Below are positions 53,321-62,974 of a stretch of DNA of 64,000 nucleotides, piece after piece. Position 1 is the first letter of the stretch. Each line of letters begins with the position of its first letter. The position numbers and the translations under genes were made by a program. A model generated the notes under the pieces. That model made no database searches and was not told the origin of the DNA. It saw only the letters and a list, made by a program, of their open reading frames with translations. The DNA is from Flavobacteriaceae bacterium UBA4166 (GTDB lineage Bacteria; Bacteroidota; Bacteroidia; Flavobacteriales; Flavobacteriaceae), in assembly GCA_002379985.1 (NCBI GenBank), contig DFVG01000030.1:126129-190128 (forward strand). Direction: 5' to 3'.

Positions 53321-54457
53321 ATGAAGCGTTTTTTAAAATGGTTTCTCGGAATAATGGTATTGTTAGTAGGAATGCTATATATCACAGACACTGATTATAT
53401 CCTGAAAGGAATAAGAGTCGTTTATTTCACCGGACATACCACGGCGTTTATTGATGATTTCAAATACTTCGACAATGATACTATTCCCGCTAGTACCCAT
53501 CCACAACCTTGGCCGAAACATTCAGAATACAACATAGCAACCCCTACAAAAGCACTTCAGAAAATAAATGAAGAATTAGGCACGGTTGCCTTTCTGATCA
53601 TTAAAAATGATAGCCTTTGGTTTGAGGAATACGCAACTGATTATGGCACCAATTCCCACACCAACTCCTTTTCTATGGCTAAAAGTGTTATTACGGCATT
53701 GTTGGGTAAAGCGATCGCCGACGGCTATATAAAAAGTTTGGAACAGCCCGTAGGAGATTTCTTTCCACAATACACAGATACGTCGCTTACGGTAGGCGAT
53801 CTCTCTTCCATGTCCTCCGGCCTTAATTGGGACGAAAGTTATCACAGTCCGTTTTCCATGACGGCTCGCTCTTATTATGACGATGATCTAGCACCACTTA
53901 TTATGAACTTAAAAGTAGTGGATACTCCGGGCGTTGCCTTCAAATACCTTAGTGGAAATACACAGCTTTTGGCAATGGTTATTGAAAAGGCAGTCGGACA
54001 AAAAATAACAGACTACTTCAAAACCTCTTTTTGGGAACCCATGGGTGCCGAACAACCCGCTTTGTGGCAATGGGATAATGCCGAGCATCAGTTGGTGAAA
54101 GCCTATTGTTGTTGGGGTAGTAACGCCCGCGATTTTGCACGCTTCGGAAAACTGTTCAGTGATAACGGTCGTTGGAATGGAACACAGCTGCTGGACAGTG
54201 CTTTTGTAAATAAAGCAATTCATCCCAGATTTGAAGAAAGCCCTGAATACGGCTATGGATTTTGGTTGAGCGATCATTTAAACAAACATATTTTCGTCAT
54301 GAGAGGGATCTTAGGGCAATATGTTATCACTATTCCTGAAGATGATGTAATTATCGTTCGCTTAGGGCATCAACGCGGGGAACGTGTCGACAAACCCTTC
54401 AGCGATGATTTTTATGTCTATGTTTCCGAAGCCTACGAAATGCTGGAGAGTCTGTAA
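53321..54457 (+). CDS. Serine hydrolase (class C beta-lactamase fold), membrane-anchored
   Basis: A 378-residue protein with an N-terminal helix that may anchor it in the membrane. The beta-lactamase/penicillin-binding signature SxxK is Ser118-x-x-Lys121 (FSMAKS); a Tyr-x-Ser segment appears in KYLSGNTQ. It lies 1 bp after the methyltransferase gene, so both are co-transcribed although their roles differ. Substrate unknown; esterase or peptidase activity on cell-wall compounds is likely for this family. Confidence 0.88.
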   Translation: MKRFLKWFLGIMVLLVGMLYITDTDYILKGIRVVYFTGHTTAFIDDFKYFDNDTIPASTHPQPWPKHSEYNIATPTKALQKINEELGTVAFLIIKNDSLWFEEYATDYGTNSHTNSFSMAKSVITALLGKAIADGYIKSLEQPVGDFFPQYTDTSLTVGDLSSMSSGLNWDESYHSPFSMTARSYYDDDLAPLIMNLKVVDTPGVAFKYLSGNTQLLAMVIEKAVGQKITDYFKTSFWEPMGAEQPALWQWDNAEHQLVKAYCCWGSNARDFARFGKLFSDNGRWNGTQLLDSAFVNKAIHPRFEESPEYGYGFWLSDHLNKHIFVMRGILGQYVITIPEDDVIIVRLGHQRGERVDKPFSDDFYVYVSEAYEMLESL

Positions 54458-54499
54458 AATTTTGTAGCTTCGTAAGACTCCCCTCTTAATTCCACATAC

Positions 54500-55213
54500 A
54501 TGCTTACAAAATTGAATCCGGAACAGCTCCTCTTTCTGGATATTGAGACCGTTCCGCAGCAACAAGAATATTCAAGCCTATCCTCTTTGGAACAAGAACT
54601 ATGGGAAGCGAAAACGCAGTACCAACGCAAGGATGAGATCTCGGCAGCCGACTTCTATGAACGGGCCGGGATTTGGGCTGAATTTGGGAAGATCATTTGT
54701 ATTTCTGCCGGATTTTTTACCCAGAAAGGCAGCGAACGGCAATTTAGGGTGACTTCCTTTCACGGTGCCGAAAAAGAGTTGCTTGTCGCTTTTAAAAATA
54801 AATTAGAAAGCCATTTCAACAGACCTCAACACCTGTTAGTAGCCCATAACGGAAAGGAATTTGATTTTCCCTACATCGCACGTCGTATGATCATCCACGG
54901 TATTTCCCTTCCGCAGAAATTAAATCTCTTCGGAAAAAAACCTTGGGAAGTTCCACACCTGGATACCATGGAACTTTGGAAATTTGGTGATTACAAAACC
55001 TTTACCTCCCTAAAACTACTAGCGCACGTGTTGGGTGTACCGTCTCCAAAAGAAGATATTGACGGCAGCCAAGTACGCACTGTGTATTACGAAGAGAATG
55101 ATCTGGATAGGATCATTCAATATTGTGAACGGGATGTTATCACGGTTGCACAGCTCTTTCTACGGTTCCGAAACGAAGCGCTGCTGGAAGACCATCAAAT
55201 TTTATCGGTATAA
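54500..55213 (+). CDS. Predicted 3'-5' exonuclease (PolB-like DEDDy)
   Basis: A 237-residue nuclease resembling the exonuclease domain of PolB-type polymerases. Exo motifs are visible: Asp14 and Glu16 (LFLDIETVP), Asp122 (HNGKEFDFPYI) and Tyr208-x3-Asp212 (YCERDVITV). A DEDDy set suggests DNA or RNA 3'-5' cleavage with two metal ions. It stands alone after the hydrolase gene. Confidence 0.9.
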   Translation: MLTKLNPEQLLFLDIETVPQQQEYSSLSSLEQELWEAKTQYQRKDEISAADFYERAGIWAEFGKIICISAGFFTQKGSERQFRVTSFHGAEKELLVAFKNKLESHFNRPQHLLVAHNGKEFDFPYIARRMIIHGISLPQKLNLFGKKPWEVPHLDTMELWKFGDYKTFTSLKLLAHVLGVPSPKEDIDGSQVRTVYYEENDLDRIIQYCERDVITVAQLFLRFRNEALLEDHQILSV

Positions 55214-55215
55214 AA

Positions 55216-55241
55216 AAGTCCCGCTCGATGGAGCGGGACTT
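55216..55241 (-). terminator. Rho-independent terminator of the subtilase gene
   Basis: AAGTCCCGCTC and GAGCGGGACTT form an 11-bp perfect stem with a 4-nt loop. On the minus strand it is followed by TTTT, so it stops the transcript of the subtilase gene, whose stop is 26 bp away. On the plus strand it directly follows the exonuclease stop and may also serve there. Confidence 0.88.
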
Positions 55242-55266
55242 GTTCAAGTACTAGGAATCTGACAAC

Positions 55267-58200
55267 CTACTCCTTGATAAATCTAGCAATCTTCTGTTTT
55301 TGTCCATCGTTGATCTTAATAAGATATAAGCCGGATGCCAACGAAGATACGTCAATGTTCGCTTCACGGGTAATCGTACCTTGCTGAACCTGTTGCCCCA
55401 GCGAATTGACGATGACAAAGTTCGACTCACGACCGTCCAGCATAGTAATGTTCAATTGACTTGCGGTTGGGTTTGGATATAACGTCATTCCAAACACTTC
55501 CGAACCGGTTCCTAAGGTTTCACCGTCTGCTACGTCGGCATAGATACCTGTCGCAGCTTGACCAATATTTACAGAGTAATCTTCCACCTCTCCATAGGTA
55601 AAGGTTTCGCAAGAAGATTGTGCACTGTTATACTTCATGGATACACGCATACGCGTTACACCCGGTGAAGCTGATGTGGGTACAGTGAAGCTAGCACTCA
55701 AAGTGCCGCTGCTAGAAGAAGAACCGCTGGCCAATAATTCGCCACTGTCTTCAAAATCACCATCCTTGTTATAGTCAATCCAGATCTTCCAGTATTCCAA
55801 ATAACTAGATCCAGAGAATCCTGCGCTCACATACATCGTATTCGAACCATAAGGTACATTGGCGGTAAGGCTGGTATAATCTGCATAGCCTCCGTCATCA
55901 CCAGTTACGTTGTTAATGTTATTCAGTCGTACAAGATCAATCCATTCATAAGAAGAATCATTTCCTTGCGAATCACAGTAATCCACCGTATCTGATTGGG
56001 TCGTTACCGAAACGGTATTACTATATGCTGAATTATTCCCAGCCGCATCAAAAGCACGAACTCTGAAAGAATATGTGGTACTCGCCGTTAATCCGGTAAT
56101 ATTGGTAGAAGTTCCGGTGACGGTTCCTAGGCTGCTACTTCCTTGGAATACTTCATATCCTGTAACACCTACATTATCTGTAGAAGCATTCCAGCTGAGA
56201 GTTGCCGTTGTTTGCGTCACATTAGAAGCTGCCAAGCTTGTTGGTGCCGTGGGTGCTTGTGTATCAGCACCACCACCGGTGATGTTTACGGTGTAATCCT
56301 CAACTTCTCCATAGGTAAAGGTTTCACACGGACCGGGAATACCGTTGTATTTCATAGAAACACGCAATCGTGTGGCTCCATCAGCAGCAGAGCTTGGCAC
56401 GGTAAAGCTTCCGCTCACCGGTGTTGTAGTCGTTGCTGCTCGCGTCCAAACTTGTTCTCCGCTATCGGTGAAGTCACCATCTTGATTGTAGTCGATCCAA
56501 GCGGCGTAGGCTTCAGCGTATACAGTTCCTGTCCACGTAGGGGTAACGGTAATTGTTACTGAACTGTTTTTAGCGAGATCAGTGCTAATGTTTGTGAAAT
56601 CAGAATATCCATTTCCAGAGCCTGAACTGTTGTCGATACTGCCAATCTCTACATTTCCAATATATTCATCGCTCACATTATTTCCTTGCGAATCACAGTA
56701 TTCTAGCTGTACTTCTGTAGTCGTAAAAGTTTGCGTTCCGCTGTACGAAGAGGTGGTCCCGTCGTTACATTTACTACGTACTTGCACTTGATAGGTTGTT
56801 TCTGAAGTTAAGCCTGAAAGGGTTGCCGAAGTTCCGGCGGCTCCTTGTACAGTCCAAGAACTGGTTCCGCTTACGCGATACCGAACATCATAAGTAGCCC
56901 CGGGAACAGCATCCCATTGTACGATAGCAGAATTAGATCCTACCCCTGAAACATTCAATCCTGTTGGAGTGGTCGCGTCACAAACGGCTGCTTCATCCGT
57001 AATTCCGGTAACGATCAAGCTGAAATTCTGACTTCCACTACTCAAAGAACCTTTATGGGTTACCGTAATAGTGTACGTTCCGGAAGCTCCTGAAACATCC
57101 ACACGTTCGTAAGGATCTACAGAATTATCTCCGGTTCCATTGGTCGTGATAGAGGTAAGTCGGTATGGCGAAAAAGTACTCCCGCCTTGTGTCACACGAA
57201 TATCTAGGTCATTCACCAGACGTGGCGTAGATGAGTTGGTAGCTGTAGTTGCTGTCCCGGGAAGATCTGTCCATGAAATGGAAGCCATAAGATCGTCAAT
57301 TCCGTTGGCATCTACTGTAATCGTATAACTTTGTCCTGAGCTTAGGGTAAGTTCGTCAATAATAGTGTTCACACCTTCATCGCTGATAGCTTCCGCCGCG
57401 CGCTTAGTGTTCATCAATCCCCATCCATATACGGCATCAGGTCCGGAAGGGCCTGCATCATCTGCTGTATGTAATGCCAACCCTTTTAACGTAGCCGCAC
57501 GCATATAGCTTCCATTGAGATTGTTATGGTGCTGCTGTAGCAATAATAACGACCCGGTTACATTAGGCGATGCCATAGAGGTTCCGGTAATGGTTCCATA
57601 GGCAGTATTGCTCGACTCGTAGGTAGAAGTTACGGAAGTTCCGTTTCCTGTAATATCTGGCTTGATACGCAGATCATCTGTAGGACCTTCACTACTTGAG
57701 CTGTTGATGTTGACACTGATCAAGTTTCCATTTCCATCGATATTGGCATCTTGCGCATTCGCCACTACCATGTTATTTTTTGAAGTGGAATGCCCGGTTA
57801 GTTTGTCGTAGGCAGAATTTCCGTTTAACGGACTCCCGTTGTAGTTAGTGTTTCCGTCATTACCGGCCGCTACTACCATGAGGTAGAAAGGCGCATTGTA
57901 CATCACCTCATCCCAATCACGAGATTCGCCGATGTAGGCTCCAAAATAATAATCGGGCACAAGGTCAGAACGAAATCCGTAGCTGTGATTCGATAACAGC
58001 ATACCGTTGGCCGCTGCGGCCGTCGCTTCGGCAATGTCATTATTCCACATGTATCCGCGAACGCGCGATTGTGGTGCCATTCCTTTTGCATTCGACTGTA
58101 CTCCGGAAGCTGTGATGGTTCCTGTTACGTGCGCCGCGTGAAAATTGAGTTGCGTGCCCCCTTCGGAAGCCGCATCTTGAATGGTCACACGGTTGCTTCC

Positions 58201-58644
58201 GCCGGGGCCGTCATACTCTTGGTGACTCACCCGAGCGTGCCCGCCATCCCAAACATAAGCGGTCATATTTTGACCGTCAATATTTAGACCTAGTCCGCCT
58301 CCACTATTTAAATAATTCGCGCGAGTTGAGATCGCTGCGTTTACGTTAAAGGTTCGGAAGTAAATTGGACTTCCGTCATCAGCGATGTACTGTAGCTCGG
58401 CAATGCCGCCGTCGGGAAGTACCACTCGTGTTTCCAGTCCGCGTTGCTGAGCTGTCAGCAATGCTTCTTGCTTTTGTGCTTTTTCTTGGGCATCCAATCT
58501 TTTTTCCAGAGCGGTTAGGGAGGGAAGATCATACCGGCTGGTAATCTCTTGTCGTTCTTGATTGGTTTGGGAAAATGCCCATGTGCTTGCGAAGAATAGG
58601 AGCAAAAGCCATCCTCTTCTTCTAAAGAAGTAATTGTTACTCAT
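55267..58644 (-). CDS. T9SS-secreted subtilisin-like serine protease
   Basis: A 1125-residue secreted S8 peptidase. After a signal peptide (ASTWAFSQ) and propeptide-like helix come the catalytic Asp133 (AYVWDGGH), His172 (NFHAAHVTG), oxyanion Asn262 (AAGNDG) and Ser356 (GTSMASP). Downstream are a beta-sandwich domain, a fibronectin type III domain, a GEVEDY-type domain (about 660-790), a second fibronectin domain, and a second GEVEDY domain (about 880-1020). A T9SS type A sorting domain ends the protein (GMTLYPNPTASQL, GLYLIKI). It is a surface or released protease. Confidence 0.94.
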   Translation of the reverse strand: MSNNYFFRRRGWLLLLFFASTWAFSQTNQERQEITSRYDLPSLTALEKRLDAQEKAQKQEALLTAQQRGLETRVVLPDGGIAELQYIADDGSPIYFRTFNVNAAISTRANYLNSGGGLGLNIDGQNMTAYVWDGGHARVSHQEYDGPGGSNRVTIQDAASEGGTQLNFHAAHVTGTITASGVQSNAKGMAPQSRVRGYMWNNDIAEATAAAANGMLLSNHSYGFRSDLVPDYYFGAYIGESRDWDEVMYNAPFYLMVVAAGNDGNTNYNGSPLNGNSAYDKLTGHSTSKNNMVVANAQDANIDGNGNLISVNINSSSSEGPTDDLRIKPDITGNGTSVTSTYESSNTAYGTITGTSMASPNVTGSLLLLQQHHNNLNGSYMRAATLKGLALHTADDAGPSGPDAVYGWGLMNTKRAAEAISDEGVNTIIDELTLSSGQSYTITVDANGIDDLMASISWTDLPGTATTATNSSTPRLVNDLDIRVTQGGSTFSPYRLTSITTNGTGDNSVDPYERVDVSGASGTYTITVTHKGSLSSGSQNFSLIVTGITDEAAVCDATTPTGLNVSGVGSNSAIVQWDAVPGATYDVRYRVSGTSSWTVQGAAGTSATLSGLTSETTYQVQVRSKCNDGTTSSYSGTQTFTTTEVQLEYCDSQGNNVSDEYIGNVEIGSIDNSSGSGNGYSDFTNISTDLAKNSSVTITVTPTWTGTVYAEAYAAWIDYNQDGDFTDSGEQVWTRAATTTTPVSGSFTVPSSAADGATRLRVSMKYNGIPGPCETFTYGEVEDYTVNITGGGADTQAPTAPTSLAASNVTQTTATLSWNASTDNVGVTGYEVFQGSSSLGTVTGTSTNITGLTASTTYSFRVRAFDAAGNNSAYSNTVSVTTQSDTVDYCDSQGNDSSYEWIDLVRLNNINNVTGDDGGYADYTSLTANVPYGSNTMYVSAGFSGSSYLEYWKIWIDYNKDGDFEDSGELLASGSSSSSGTLSASFTVPTSASPGVTRMRVSMKYNSAQSSCETFTYGEVEDYSVNIGQAATGIYADVADGETLGTGSEVFGMTLYPNPTASQLNITMLDGRESNFVIVNSLGQQVQQGTITREANIDVSSLASGLYLIKINDGQKQKIARFIKE

Positions 58645-58953
58645 AATGATGGTTGTTAAAAAATTAAGTGTAGAATTAAATTAGTTACTGGTTCAATAAA
58701 ACTTACATTTTCGTAAAAAATAACGAGTGTTTTGTCAGATTTGTTAGGGATATGTCTCTAAATAAAGAAATATTCTGTGAAAACGAAAATTTAATCGATG
58801 AACTACATGTTAAATTTTTAACACCTTTTAAGATAAAACACATATATAGTTGTTTTTCAGTATTTTATAATTGTTTCCCAAAAAACTAAAACGTTTTCGT
58901 TTTTTCATATTACTAACAATTAATAGGCCTTTGGTATTTCTTATCTTTGAGCT
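58645..58953. other. AT-rich intergenic region between divergent genes
   Basis: This 309-bp gap lies between the divergent subtilase and ABC-transporter genes and must hold both promoters. TATCTTTG at 58942-58949 fits the -7 consensus but lies only 4 bp from the ABC ATG. I see no RNA gene, repeat or clear operator here. Confidence 0.5.
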
Positions 58954-60642
58954 ATGGAAAACGCTCCGTTAGTTCATCTTAAAGAACTTCGAATTTCTTT
59001 CGGAAACAAAAAAAACAAGACCGAAGTAGTACACGGCATCTCATTTGATATTCAATCTAATGAGATCGTAGGATTGGTCGGTGAATCGGGTTCCGGGAAA
59101 TCGGTTACAGCTATGGCGTTGATGGGACTACTTCCACAAAAAACAAGTTTTATCACCGGGGAGCTTACTTTTGAAGAAACGTCATTGTTAACACTAGCAC
59201 CTTCCCAATGGAATGCATTGCGTGGCAACGAGATTGCCATGATCTTTCAAGAACCCATGAGTGCGCTAAACCCTTCTTTGAAATGTGGTTACCAAGTGAT
59301 CGAAATGCTTCAACAACACGGAGATCTTACACAACGAAAAGCAAAACAAGAAGTGCAACGATTATTTGAAAAGGTAAAGCTTCCACGACCTGACGCCATT
59401 TTTAATAGTTATCCGCACCAACTCAGTGGCGGACAAATGCAGCGCGTGATGATCGCCATGGCTTTGGCTTGCAAGCCAAAATTATTGATCGCTGATGAGC
59501 CAACAACAGCTTTGGATGTTACTGTGCAAAAAGAGATCATTCAACTTTTAAAAGAGCTTCAAGCAGAAACAGGAATGAGCATGCTGTTCATTTCACATGA
59601 CTTAGCCTTAGTTTCGGAAATTGCAGACCGCGTCTTGGTGATGTATCAAGGAAATCTGATCGAATCCGGTACGGCCTTTCAAATCTTTAAACTTCCGAAA
59701 AAACCATACACAAAAGCACTTTTAGCGTCACGACCCTCCTTAACAGAACGACTCGCTACTTTACCCACGATTGCTTCTATCGCCGAAGGCACGTTTAAAA
59801 AGCAAGTGGTAACTGGGCAGCAACGTGCACAACAACATAAAGCCCTCTACACGAAAACTCCGTTGCTGGAAGTTCAAAATATTCATAAAACCTACTATAC
59901 CAATGCTTCCCTCTTTGGTGGAAAAGAATCTGTAGCGGCCGTTCAAGGCGTAAGTTTTCAGGTCTATGAAGGGGAAACGGTTGGCTTGGTGGGGGAATCA
60001 GGTTGTGGTAAATCAACGTTGGGCAAGGTGATCCTTCAATTAGAGCCCGCCACAGAGGGTTTCATTCGCTTTCGCGGAAAGGAACTCACACGACTTGACA
60101 AAAAAGAAATCCAACGTTTACGAAAAGATATTCAGTTGATCTTCCAAGATCCTTTTGCATCGTTGAATCCTAGAATTCTTATTGGCGAAGCCCTTACTGA
60201 AGTCATGGCAGTGCACCAGATCGGAAACAGCAAACGGGATCGAAAGAAACGCGCAGAAGACCTATTAGAACGGGTGGGATTAGATGCTTCCTACTACCAT
60301 CGTTATCCGCATCAACTTTCGGGCGGACAACGACAACGGGTGGGGATTGCCCGCACCATCGCGCTCGAGCCCTCTCTTATTATCTGTGACGAATCGGTTT
60401 CTGCCTTAGACATTTCGGTGCAAGCGCAAGTATTGAATTTGTTGAATGAACTGAAAGAACGTTTCGGGTTCACCTATATCTTTATTTCTCACGATCTGGC
60501 GGTTGTAAAATATATGGCAGATCAATTATTGGTAATGAACCAAGGGAAGTTGGAAGAGGTAGGTGATGCAGATGAAATCTATGCAAACCCTACGAGAGAC
60601 TACACGAGAAGATTGATTGATGCTATTCCAAAGGGATTATAA
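58954..60642 (+). CDS. Fused dipeptide-type ABC transporter ATPase (two NBDs)
   Basis: A 562-residue protein with two ATP-binding domains in one chain, equivalent to DppD plus DppF or to YejF. The first has Walker A GESGSGKS, signature LSGGQMQR and Walker B LLIADEP; the second has GESGCGKST, LSGGQRQR and LIICDES. Each carries the C-terminal oligopeptide-binding extension region (AYSxKP-like KKPYTKALL, then RDYTRRLI). It drives uptake of peptides or similar compounds; the permease and binding protein genes are not in the window. Confidence 0.93.
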   Translation: MENAPLVHLKELRISFGNKKNKTEVVHGISFDIQSNEIVGLVGESGSGKSVTAMALMGLLPQKTSFITGELTFEETSLLTLAPSQWNALRGNEIAMIFQEPMSALNPSLKCGYQVIEMLQQHGDLTQRKAKQEVQRLFEKVKLPRPDAIFNSYPHQLSGGQMQRVMIAMALACKPKLLIADEPTTALDVTVQKEIIQLLKELQAETGMSMLFISHDLALVSEIADRVLVMYQGNLIESGTAFQIFKLPKKPYTKALLASRPSLTERLATLPTIASIAEGTFKKQVVTGQQRAQQHKALYTKTPLLEVQNIHKTYYTNASLFGGKESVAAVQGVSFQVYEGETVGLVGESGCGKSTLGKVILQLEPATEGFIRFRGKELTRLDKKEIQRLRKDIQLIFQDPFASLNPRILIGEALTEVMAVHQIGNSKRDRKKRAEDLLERVGLDASYYHRYPHQLSGGQRQRVGIARTIALEPSLIICDESVSALDISVQAQVLNLLNELKERFGFTYIFISHDLAVVKYMADQLLVMNQGKLEEVGDADEIYANPTRDYTRRLIDAIPKGL

Positions 60643-60647
60643 AAAAA

Positions 60648-60675
60648 GCCCGTTCTAACCTCACAAAGAACGGGC
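60648..60675 (+). terminator. Terminator after the ABC ATPase gene
   Basis: GCCCGTTCT and AGAACGGGC form a 9-bp perfect stem with a 10-nt loop, 5 bp after the stop. It is followed by CTACCTTTATC, a weak T tract, so termination is likely but not strong. Confidence 0.65.
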
Positions 60676-60966
60676 CTACCTTTATCTGTATCGTCGTAGC
60701 AGATTTGGGATTTGAAAGATTACTCTGAAAATTACATAATTAAAAAAACCTTTTTGGCGACATACATCACGCTCTTAATGAGTCGGATTGTATTTCTAAA
60801 GGATCTTGAGAAACGTTGCATAAGTAGGTTACGTTTATAGTGTTTTGGGATTGCTAATATGCAACACATTTTAAATAACGACGATTAAATACTTAATTAT
60901 TCGTTAAAATGCACATTTTTTTAACAAACAATTTATTGAAATACGTATTTTCCTACGTTTCGACAC
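60676..60966. other. AT-rich intergenic stretch without visible features
   Basis: About 290 bp between two terminators, rich in A and T, without an open frame, repeat or RNA signature that I can recognise. Confidence 0.5.
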
Positions 60967-60991
60967 AAAAAAACCCTATCGTTTGATAGGG
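60967..60991 (-). terminator. Rho-independent terminator of scoB
   Basis: CCCTATC and GATAGGG form a 7-bp stem with a 4-nt loop; on the minus strand seven T follow. It lies 22 bp past the scoB stop. Confidence 0.85.
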
Positions 60992-61012
60992 CATATATAG
61001 TAAGATATATGA

Positions 61013-61666
61013 TTATAATAGCATTTCCGGGATGGTGCCTTCCACTACCAAATCTCCTTCCGTTGCTTCACGAATCATATCCACCGTTACACCCGGCGCG
61101 CGTTCTTTTAAGTGAAACGCATTATCTTTAATATCCAAGACGGCCAAATTAGTAACGATTTTGGTGACACAATTCACTCCGGTGAGGGGCAAGCTACAAC
61201 GCGTAAGCAGTTTTGAGGCTCCGGCCTTATTGGTATGCATCATGGCAACAATTATATTTTCGGCGGAAGCCACTAAATCCATAGCCCCTCCCATCCCTTT
61301 GACCATTTTTCCGGGAATTTTCCAATTAGCAATATCGCCGTTTTGCGCCACTTCCATCGCACCTAAGATCGTTAGGTCTACATGCTGCCCGCGTATCATA
61401 GAAAAACTTAAGGCCGAATCAAAAAAGGAAGCACCCGGCAAGGCTGTGATGGTCTGCTTTCCCGCATTGATCAAATCGGCATCTTCTTGTCCTTCTATGG
61501 GAAAAGGGCCCATTCCTAAAATGCCGTTCTCGCTTTGAAATTCTACTTCGATATCATCCCGTACAAAGTTGGCCACTAAGGTAGGAATACCAATTCCTAG
61601 GTTCACGTAGTAACCATCTTTTACTTCTTTGGCGATGCGCTGTGCGATTTGATTTTTTGTCAACAT
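61013..61666 (-). CDS. scoB: 3-oxoacid CoA-transferase subunit B (ScoB)
   Basis: A 217-residue beta subunit of succinyl-CoA:3-ketoacid CoA-transferase. The catalytic glutamate is Glu46 in FQSENGILGMG, and GIGIPTLVANF is typical of the subunit. With ScoA it moves CoA from succinyl-CoA to acetoacetate in ketone-body and amino acid breakdown. Here scoA lies 2.1 kb upstream on the same strand, separated by a regulator gene and an opposing hydrolase, an unusual arrangement. Confidence 0.95.
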   Translation of the reverse strand: MLTKNQIAQRIAKEVKDGYYVNLGIGIPTLVANFVRDDIEVEFQSENGILGMGPFPIEGQEDADLINAGKQTITALPGASFFDSALSFSMIRGQHVDLTILGAMEVAQNGDIANWKIPGKMVKGMGGAMDLVASAENIIVAMMHTNKAGASKLLTRCSLPLTGVNCVTKIVTNLAVLDIKDNAFHLKERAPGVTVDMIREATEGDLVVEGTIPEMLL

Positions 61667-61789
61667 ATTAATTGTTCTTTCTGAACTATAAAAATACTAA
61701 AAATAACTGCCAACTTTGGTACTACCTCAATTGTGGTATTTCACAGGTTTCACGAATCTCCTACATTTCGGAATCTTAGCATCGCTATT

Positions 61790-62974
61790 ATGAAAAAATT
61801 ACTCTACCTCTTAGTTTTAGTGTCGCTCTCTTGCGATAATGATATCAATGAGACTGTATGTGACCCCACTCCACAATTTAGTGCCGAAGAGTTTGTAATT
61901 CAAATTGAAAGCCGTTTAGATGAATCCCCTATTATTGGATACCAATTCGCCGTTAATCAAGGTGGTAATTTGTATGATGAACTAAGCAAAGGACTCGCAC
62001 GACACGAAGATGATTCTGGAGGACCTGTATCCATAAACGAAACCACTCGTTTTAATACCGCCTCTATTGCAAAATTTGTAAGTGCTATCCTCCTCCTGAA
62101 CGCTCTAGAAGATAATGATATCTCATTGGATTGGGATTTTACCGACTACCTGCCTCCTAGCTGGCACGATCAATTAGATCCGGGTCATCATTATACTTTT
62201 AAAGAGTTGCTAACGCACCAAACCGCCATTGATTTTTTGAATCCGCCCGGAGTATCCCAGTCGCCTGGAAGTGTACATACTGAAGCCGACTTATTGCGCG
62301 CTCTCGTTGCGCCACCTGACCCCGGGTTGCTGGGAACCTATCAAAATGGCAATTTCAATCTGGTGCGTGTACTCATTGGTGAGATTGTCTACAATTTGGA
62401 CGAAGACCCATCCGGGAACTATGCTACGGAATGTACCGACAAGTATTTTGAATATCTCGAGCAAAAAATAATTTTTCCGCTCACTTTGACGTGCCCAAGT
62501 AATGCCGATGAGATGATAGCCTATTACAATTCCACGCCCTACCCTTATGCCTATCAATATCCATTCAACGAAGATTTCACAGACGACGAAGGAGCGTTGG
62601 GATGGGCGCATTCAAACAATCCATATATTTCTAGTGGAGCAGCCGGCCTCATGTTTTCGGCTTTAGATATTGCACAAATCGCTGCACAGTTTAGACATAA
62701 TGATGGCGGTCTACTTATATCGCCTTTGGGCAGGGACAATATTTTGGAGTTTGAATTGGGATTATATAATTCCCTTTCCGGAGAAAATGGCAGGTATCAA
62801 TGCAAACGCGGCACGAGAGGACCCGACACCTGTTGTAGCCGTGCCATACAATCAGTCCTGATGTTCTTTCCTAACGGTGTGGAAGCGGTAATTGTCACTA
62901 ACTCGAGACATAATTCACTACATACCGTATTACGGGACGCCTATGATGCTTCTTGGATTAATCCTTGTATTTAG
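61790..62974 (+). CDS. Serine hydrolase lipoprotein (beta-lactamase fold)
   Basis: A 394-residue lipoprotein (lipobox ending VSLSC, Cys15), using the ATG at 61790. SxxK is Ser92-x-x-Lys95 (NTASIAKF). A later stretch with several cysteines (RYQCKRGTRGPDTCCSR) is likely to form disulfides. It belongs to the beta-lactamase/esterase family; the substrate is unknown. It is transcribed against, and located between, scoA and scoB, and its 3' end overlaps the LuxR gene by 4 bp. Confidence 0.85.
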   Translation: MKKLLYLLVLVSLSCDNDINETVCDPTPQFSAEEFVIQIESRLDESPIIGYQFAVNQGGNLYDELSKGLARHEDDSGGPVSINETTRFNTASIAKFVSAILLLNALEDNDISLDWDFTDYLPPSWHDQLDPGHHYTFKELLTHQTAIDFLNPPGVSQSPGSVHTEADLLRALVAPPDPGLLGTYQNGNFNLVRVLIGEIVYNLDEDPSGNYATECTDKYFEYLEQKIIFPLTLTCPSNADEMIAYYNSTPYPYAYQYPFNEDFTDDEGALGWAHSNNPYISSGAAGLMFSALDIAQIAAQFRHNDGGLLISPLGRDNILEFELGLYNSLSGENGRYQCKRGTRGPDTCCSRAIQSVLMFFPNGVEAVIVTNSRHNSLHTVLRDAYDASWINPCI

